Assembly: GCA_963422465.1 (NCBI GenBank)
Contig: OY730173.1
Location: 2,294,001 to 2,358,000, forward strand
Origin: Lichina pygmaea
Taxonomy: Eukaryota > Ascomycota > Lichinomycetes > Lichinales > Lichinaceae
Direction of reading: 5' to 3'
Length of the DNA stretch: 64,000 nucleotides
Each line of letters opens with the position of its first letter. The stretch's first letter is position 1. Made by a program: the position numbers and the translations under genes. Under the pieces are notes generated by a model that worked only from the letters and a program-made list of their open reading frames with translations, made no database searches and was not told the DNA's origin. Below, in pieces: positions 58,680 to 64,000 of this stretch.

Positions 58680-59975
58680 CGCGATGACCAGCGATGGCTA
58701 CCGCAGCTGCCAATATCGGCCCTGGAGGAGCTATTGGGTATGATCGCGAAAGTCGACGGATCTCGAGGCGATGAATATAGCACGATCGTAGGCGAGGACA
58801 CGAGCTCAACCGCCGGTAAGCACTGCTTTCATACGGCGGGGACAACTACCATTGACCATTCACACCCCGACTATAGCTCTGTCCGTTCAAACTAGGTAGG
58901 CGCCGTGATGCTGCTTCTTCTCCTCGCCGTCTCCGTCGTGCGTAGGCAGGCAGGCAGCGCGTGTTATCTCGAGTCGTAAACTCCAGTATCAGTATCAGGA
59001 TGGGCTGAATGTAAAAGCAGCCGCCGAAGACGTGTGGCGCATGAGTCTCTCTCCGCCGGTGTATCGACACTGGAGGTTGATGAAGTGTTGACTCTCTCAC
59101 GCGATATCCCTGTCGGTCGTCCTCGGTCCCGAGTCCCTCATGCCACTTCGAGATCCACCCAAAGAGGCATCTCCGTGGTCAAGACGGTATTGAGTTGTTC
59201 GCATGGGATTGGTTGTGCAGCAAGATGACACCAGAGCACTATCGCGGCTGGCGACGATGGGTCGATGCTGGATGCTGTTGATGGTGTTGCTGCCCTGTCA
59301 TCTGCCGCATGCCCTCGGCCCTCCGCAAACGGGGAGGCTTTTGAAGGATGAGGTATCTAGACATCCAGTCGACGCGGTAAAGTGACTTTTAGAGGCTATT
59401 AGCATGAGCCCCCCTTTCACTTGCCACACAAAGGGCTGCTCCCAAGCTAAACCACAACGGAGAAGTGCCTGATATAGGCTTTTTTCCAAAACCTACGAAG
59501 GCTGGGCTCGCAAGTACAGTAGCTTGACGGAAATGTCTTATGACTTTTCACGAGCCCTCCATGGAGCTTCTAGCTGCGGTAGAAAATGAACGCCAAATCA
59601 CGTGCTCGGTGCCGGCTGCAGGGTGTGTCCGAAGCACTACGAGTGAGTAGCTATCATTAGTCCTCATACTGTACTGTTGAGTTGCTGGATAAGAGCCGCA
59701 ACCTACAAGTAGATATCCTTGGGGCTGTAGGGAAAATCAAACTCAGGACACAGTGAGTACTTATGATGAGCAGCTCATGATTTTTGTCAAGCTCCATCCC
59801 GGACGCTAGGCTGCCCGGGCTCAAACCCGTTGCTAATCGAGGGTGGTGCCGTACTTATGTACTCCGTACCTTCGTATGTTTTGGTGTCCTTCGTCGACAC
59901 TGAGAGAAAAGGCAGTGACAAGAATCAGTCTGTCCAGAGATCATCTGTGCCCTGACTTACGGCTTCTGTCTGCCT
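58680..59975. promoter_or_regulatory. Divergent promoter region between KIN1 and GPATCH1
   Basis: 1.3 kb between two head-to-head start codons must hold both promoters. No large credible ORF, repeat or recognisable factor site was identified; short TACGTA/GTAC words occur near 59850-59880. Confidence 0.5.
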
Positions 59976-62284
59976 ATGGCGCAGAAGCGCTCTAGAGCTG
60001 CCTATGAGGCCGATCTGCAGGCCCGACAGGCCCCCTATGTCTCCTACGGGACTCCACTGCCACCACAGGACCCGGATGTCCGCGACGACGGGTCCTACGT
60101 CCCTGTCTGGAAGCAGGAGGTGACGGACGAGAGGGGTAGGAAACGCCTTCACGGCGCTTTCACCGGCGGCTTCAGCGCGGGGTGAGCAACGAATGCTTCA
60201 ACACTCGGGAGGGCAACAAGGAGGAGCACCGAAGGCTGATTTCCCCGTCAAGATACTTCAACACTGTCGGGTCTAAAGAGGGCTGGACGCCGTCAAGCTT
60301 TATCTCCTCGAGATTGAACCGGGCTCGGGATGACGACAAGGCACGTCAACAGCGGGCGGAGGATTTCATGGACGAGGAAGACCTGGCCGATGCAGACGAG
60401 GCGCAGCTATTGCAGACATCTGCTTCGTTTTCGGGTCTGGGACGAACCGAGGACGATGTCGGCCGTCAGGGCGCGTTCATGGACGTCTTCAAGGTGGAAG
60501 GCGAGACGATGGGAGTCAGATTGCTACGAAAGATGGGCTGGCGAGACGGACAAGGTATCGGAGCCAAGGTCCGTCGACAAGCACGTCTCGCCGACGAACT
60601 TGAGCCGGGGAAGATGACGGAATGTGATGGAGAAGAACATTGGTTCGCACCGCAAAACACGATTCTGGTGGCTTTGATCAGGAAGAACGACCAGAAGGGT
60701 CTGGGCTACCAGGGAGAGGCCCGATTGGAGGCCGATGACGGCAGAACACGTCCTTCTGATAGAGCAGAGGAGCCCGATGATGGTGATCCGGAATTCAGTC
60801 CTATTGCAAGGCACGCGAAATCAAAGGGCCTCGACGGGTCTGCCCGTGGTGGATTTGGCGTTGGGATTCTCAACGATACTGGTTCCGATGACGAAGATCC
60901 CTATGCGATCGGCCCGCGAATATCCTACAATAAAGTGATTGGAGGCTCGAAGAAGAAGAAGAAGAGGGATGCAAGATTGACTGAGAAGGGACGGACAGCA
61001 GCTGTGGGCGGTGCAGCTAACCCGTTGCTGGGGTCAAGGCCTGTCTTCATCTCGAACCGGGCGTCGTCTTCGACAAAGTCTGGCTTCCGTAAGTGCCACG
61101 ATGGGCGTCTGCCGCTCGATGGTTTCATCTTGGCAGCGGATAGTGAGGATCTAGCAGCCATCGTCGAGTACGACAAACGATATCCTCCCCCGGATATCCC
61201 TGAGGGCTGGAAGTCGTCTAAGAAGCTCTCGTCGACTGCCGATGAGCCGGACTATCGATCCACCGCTGAAGCCGCCAAGGCGTCTGCTCTTGACCCCAAG
61301 TCTCGAGCATCACTGTTGGGGGAAGTGCAGCTGCCAGGGAAATCGGTGTTCGATTTTCTTAGCCCTGTTGCAAGAGATCGGATCGCATCTGCCTCGGGAC
61401 GACAGGATTTACCTGCAGCCCTGAGCGAAGGTGCACCAAAGGGTTTCGCCGTCGACGAGGGCGAGCGACAACGACAACTACGAGACGTCGTCCCCGACCT
61501 AGACAGGGATGTCGCCTTGAAGGCGCTGGGCCGCGGTGTTGGGGGTTGGATGCCGTATCTCGAGGATGAAGCCAAGCGGACGCGATATCGAGCGTTTCTG
61601 GAGATCCAGGCCGGTCTGAGAGGCGGGCTGCCTGAACGGAGTCAGGCTTCATCGACCGATGAATGGATCCAGGAGCTCCACGAGTTCGCACATGCAGCTC
61701 AGATATTCAAGCCGATGACGGGCATGATGGCCGCGCGCTTTACGTCCGCCCGTTCGCAATCCCAGTCTTCTGCCAAACGAGAGGGCTCGAGTTCGGATTT
61801 GTCTTCGGCGGAGAACATCGTCCGGAATCCCGCCGACAACCCAGGGGATCCGGCGGAAGCGGCCGCGAAGGTGGGCATGTACGGCCCGATGACTCGGTCG
61901 GCCCAGATGTTCTACCCTACCCGTCTACTCTGCAAGCGTTTCAATGTCCGGCCACCAGTTCACGTGCAACCTGATGCACAAGGCCGCAGCGGTACGACGA
62001 CTGTTCCAGGGTCAACCGCTACCCATGCACCAACGGCTGCCAAATCGACAGCGCTACCGACAAGATCCTTGGAACTGATGTCGACAGCCGTTGTCAATGA
62101 CATGCTAAGGGAATCGAACAGGGGACACCTCGTCGAGGATACGTCTATTACGAATGGGAAGGACCAGCAGACCCCCATTGTGGATGCAACTAGGAACCTG
62201 GCAATCGAGGGCGACCGTCCAGGTGATGCTGTCTTTCGAGCTATCTTCGGGAGCAGTGACGACGACGACGATGATGACGAGTAG
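59976..62284 (+). CDS. G-patch splicing factor GPATCH1/TGH homologue
   Basis: A nuclear pre-mRNA splicing cofactor associated with late spliceosomal complexes and their RNA helicases. Two exons (59976-60181, 60253-62284) join in phase to 745 residues. The first exon gives [20 protein letters not shown], then [12 protein letters not shown]; the intron splits the glycine codon, and exon 2 resumes with [20 protein letters not shown], the DUF1604 signature of the family. The G-patch is near residues 155-175 ([20 protein letters not shown]). [16 protein letters not shown] and [20 protein letters not shown] are further conserved blocks. The C-terminus is a poly-Asp run. LINE-derived DNA starts almost at the stop codon, so the 3' UTR is probably transposon-derived. 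Confidence 0.93.
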
Positions 62285-62289
62285 CTGAG

Positions 62290-62555
62290 TTCAGTCCTGG
62301 CGACCCGGCGGATACCCGCTGTGTCGTTGGCGTCCCTAATCTGCACAATGAAGATGTTGAGCTCTCTTGGTGCAGGTTGTTGGGTTGGTTCCTGGCCGGG
62401 GCTTGCGCCCGGGATGCCGGCGTTCTCCCGGCGGGCTGCGGCCGCGTAGGACCCTGGGTTCTTTTCCATCTTCTTCTCAGTCCTGAGGACTACATCTAGG
62501 ATTCGCTGGAGGGTTGGGGTTGGGGCCGGGGTTGCGGCGGCTTCCCTGTCACTCT

Positions 62556-62586
<31 letters not shown>

Positions 62587-62711
62587 GTGCTGGACATGAA
62601 CCAGTCCAGTATGTCGACCAGGGTCTTCACACAAACTTCTCCTAGTCTAGGGATATCCCTTGCTTGTCTGCATCTAGTTGTGCTACTGGTGCAAGGCTTG
62701 CGCCTTGCCAA
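62290..62711 (-). mobile_element. LINE fragment, ORF1 N-terminal part
   Basis: The minus strand encodes ILDVVLRTEKKMEKNPGSYA, AAARRE, and RELNIFIVQIRDANDTAGIR: a helical start, a SYAAAA-type linker and the beginning of the beta-rich region seen in ORF1 (Gag-like) proteins of fungal non-LTR retrotransposons. It is cut within about 15 bases of the GPATCH1 stop. A 29-base G run lies inside, giving a poly-Pro stretch. It keeps 5' sequence rather than the 3' end usually left by LINE insertion, so a rearrangement is likely. Confidence 0.5.
62556..62584. repeat. Poly-G tract, 29 bases
   Basis: The longest homopolymer in the window, inside the LINE-like fragment. Confidence 0.95.
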
Positions 62712-63530
62712 TGTTCATGGGTCGGAGTGGTAGCATCTTTTCTGTGGAGAAGTTATAGTGGGTTGAAGACAATTTAATCAATGTGGAAAAAAACATTGAT
62801 TGATTGATTGATTGAATTCCTACACTATTCATCAGCAAAAACAGAATTTACATCTGTGGCATAGGGTGCCCAGGATGCCCGGGACGCCAAAGTAAAAAAA
62901 CGCTGTTATTTACGCCATCGGGTGCCATCAAAAACATCAGATGAAGTCAGTTCCATACTAAGGAAAGTTAGTCACCAGCCGCCATACTAAAAAGGCTAGC
63001 TGCCGGCTGCCATCAGGTGATAGCTGGCATCTCGACACTTGCTAGTAGCAAGAAGATGGCATCAGATGTAGTGAAGATAGCATCTGACGATAACCTGCAT
63101 CTTGATGCTCCCTAGCAGTGAGAGGATGGCACCAGATGTGGCAAAGGCAGCACCGGAGGTAATAGTGATTCCTAGTAAGGAGTTAGGTAATCAACAGCAA
63201 AAAGATTCTATTTCGCAAGGTCTCGACAGGATTTGAATTGAGGCGATACACTATTGAGTTTACAAAGATTCTTGCGAAGGATAAGGTGAATATTGGACAG
63301 ATGACTCAATTGATTCATTTAGTAATGGCTATTGATTGATTGATTGATTGAAGTCTTCCGCCGTTCTAAAACTAGCTGACTAGATTATGCCGGGAGTAGC
63401 AATAGTAATTTGAAAGGATAAAACCGTCTTCGGGGCGAAAACCCTTCCTTCTCCTCTATTCCGGGATCTCTTACCGTGGATGTTGTGCTTGCGTGTACGT
63501 GTGTTGTAGATCTTGTAGTTGCTGACGCGA
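62712..63530. other. Repeat debris with two (ATTG)n tails
   Basis: Two short (ATTG)4-5 runs (62795-62815 and 63331-63351) resemble short-tandem 3' tails of LINEs read on the plus strand. Between them are recurring words such as GATGGCA(C/T)CAGATGT and AGCATC(T/A)GA with no coding frame. Confidence 0.45.
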
Positions 63531-64000
63531 CTACTCTGCTCCTGTCTCCCCCCTACCCTCTGCACCCCTTCCACGGGCTGTGGCATCCAAAGTAGTCTGC
63601 CTCTGGAGTTGCCTCCGGGGCTGGCCCTTCTTTGCTGTAGGCTGTGGGAGGGCTACAGTGGGAGCCCTTGGTTGTTTCTCCCCCGCCACTGGAGAATGCT
63701 GCGGGGGTGGAGTATCCAGCTCCATTGGCTCTGCCTCCGCGTCAACACTCGGTGCCGGCCGTGGCTGCGTGGGCTTCCTTGGCTCTGTAGGGGTCTGCAC
63801 CACAAAGCGAAGAGGAAGGACATCCCGTAGCTGCCGGATTCTCTGTAAGGCCCCTGCCTGTGCCCGGCACTCTGAGGACCACGCCTTGTGGGCCTCCCTG
63901 CACACCGCACACTTCTGTCACTGCTGTACCTTGCAGGCTTTAGTGTCATGGGCCCCTGCGCAGTGGGCGCAGCACACTTGAGCTTTGCACTGTTTTGCCA
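63531..64000 (-). mobile_element. LINE fragment, ORF1 zinc-knuckle region (runs off window)
   Basis: Read from the window edge on the minus strand, two zinc-knuckle-like motifs appear: CAHCAGAHDTKAC, then after one in-frame stop CAVCREAHKAWSSEC, followed by RAQAGALQRI and a Pro/Gln-rich tail (PTEPRKPTQPRPAPS) to the stop at 63531. The pair, with AW before the last Cys, is typical of the C-terminus of ORF1 in fungal Tad-like LINEs. The element continues beyond 64000. Confidence 0.6.

Overview
The window is nuclear DNA of a filamentous ascomycete (Pezizomycotina, probably a sordariomycete; this placement is inference). The evidence is: genes split by short GT-AG introns (about 45-145 bp), fungal orthologues such as the calcium channel Cch1, a DUF7924-type protein, a RPMNSFMLYRS HMG-box protein and a Kin1 kinase, and gene-poor DNA rich in GTAC/TACGTA words. 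No bacterial-style operon, rRNA, tRNA or CRISPR array was found.

Layout. 1-5.4 kb is mostly non-coding: microsatellites, one doubtful small ORF, and two inverted copies of a short TIR element with TA target duplications that resembles mimp. 5.4-13.1 kb (-) is an 18-exon CCH1 gene. 13.7-15.6 kb (+) is a DUF7924-like gene. 16.7-17.6 kb (-) is an ankyrin-repeat pseudogene whose in-frame stops are all TAG. 18.7-20.2 kb (+) is a predicted secreted Ser/Pro-rich protein. 20.6-21 kb holds a tandem duplication and a LINE RNase H scrap. 22.0-23.3 kb (+) is CAF40/RCD1, and 24.7-27.7 kb (+) a DDT/WHIM-PHD chromatin protein.

27.7-38.1 kb is about 10 kb without a convincing complete gene. Pyrimidine-rich simple repeats lead into a block (about 32.5-35.5 kb) almost devoid of CpG, interrupted by one CpG-normal island of about 270 bp. 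Then come an HMG-box factor (38.1-40.1 kb), GINS subunit PSF1 (41.7-42.5 kb), a SulP-STAS-cNMP transporter of the Vsb1/YGR125W type (44.0-48.0 kb), a DUF3632-like gene with a probable homopolymer frameshift (49.0-50.0 kb, -), a PH_6/Meu6-like protein (50.8-53.1 kb, -), a third TIR element (54.3 kb), the kinase KIN1 (55.2-58.7 kb, -) and, divergently, the G-patch splicing factor GPATCH1 (60.0-62.3 kb, +). The right end (62.3-64.0 kb) is LINE debris that begins within a few bases of the GPATCH1 stop codon.

The genes do not form one pathway. Most are conserved housekeeping genes (replication, mRNA decay, splicing, chromatin, polarity signalling, calcium and vacuolar transport), interleaved with decayed mobile or duplicated DNA. 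The unusual content lies in that non-genic material: two different C-to-T-like mutation footprints (CpG loss at 32.5-35.5 kb, CpA-type loss in the ankyrin pseudogene) and the mimp-like family. Exon boundaries were worked out by hand from splice motifs, reading-frame continuity and remembered family sequences; no RNA data or database search was used.
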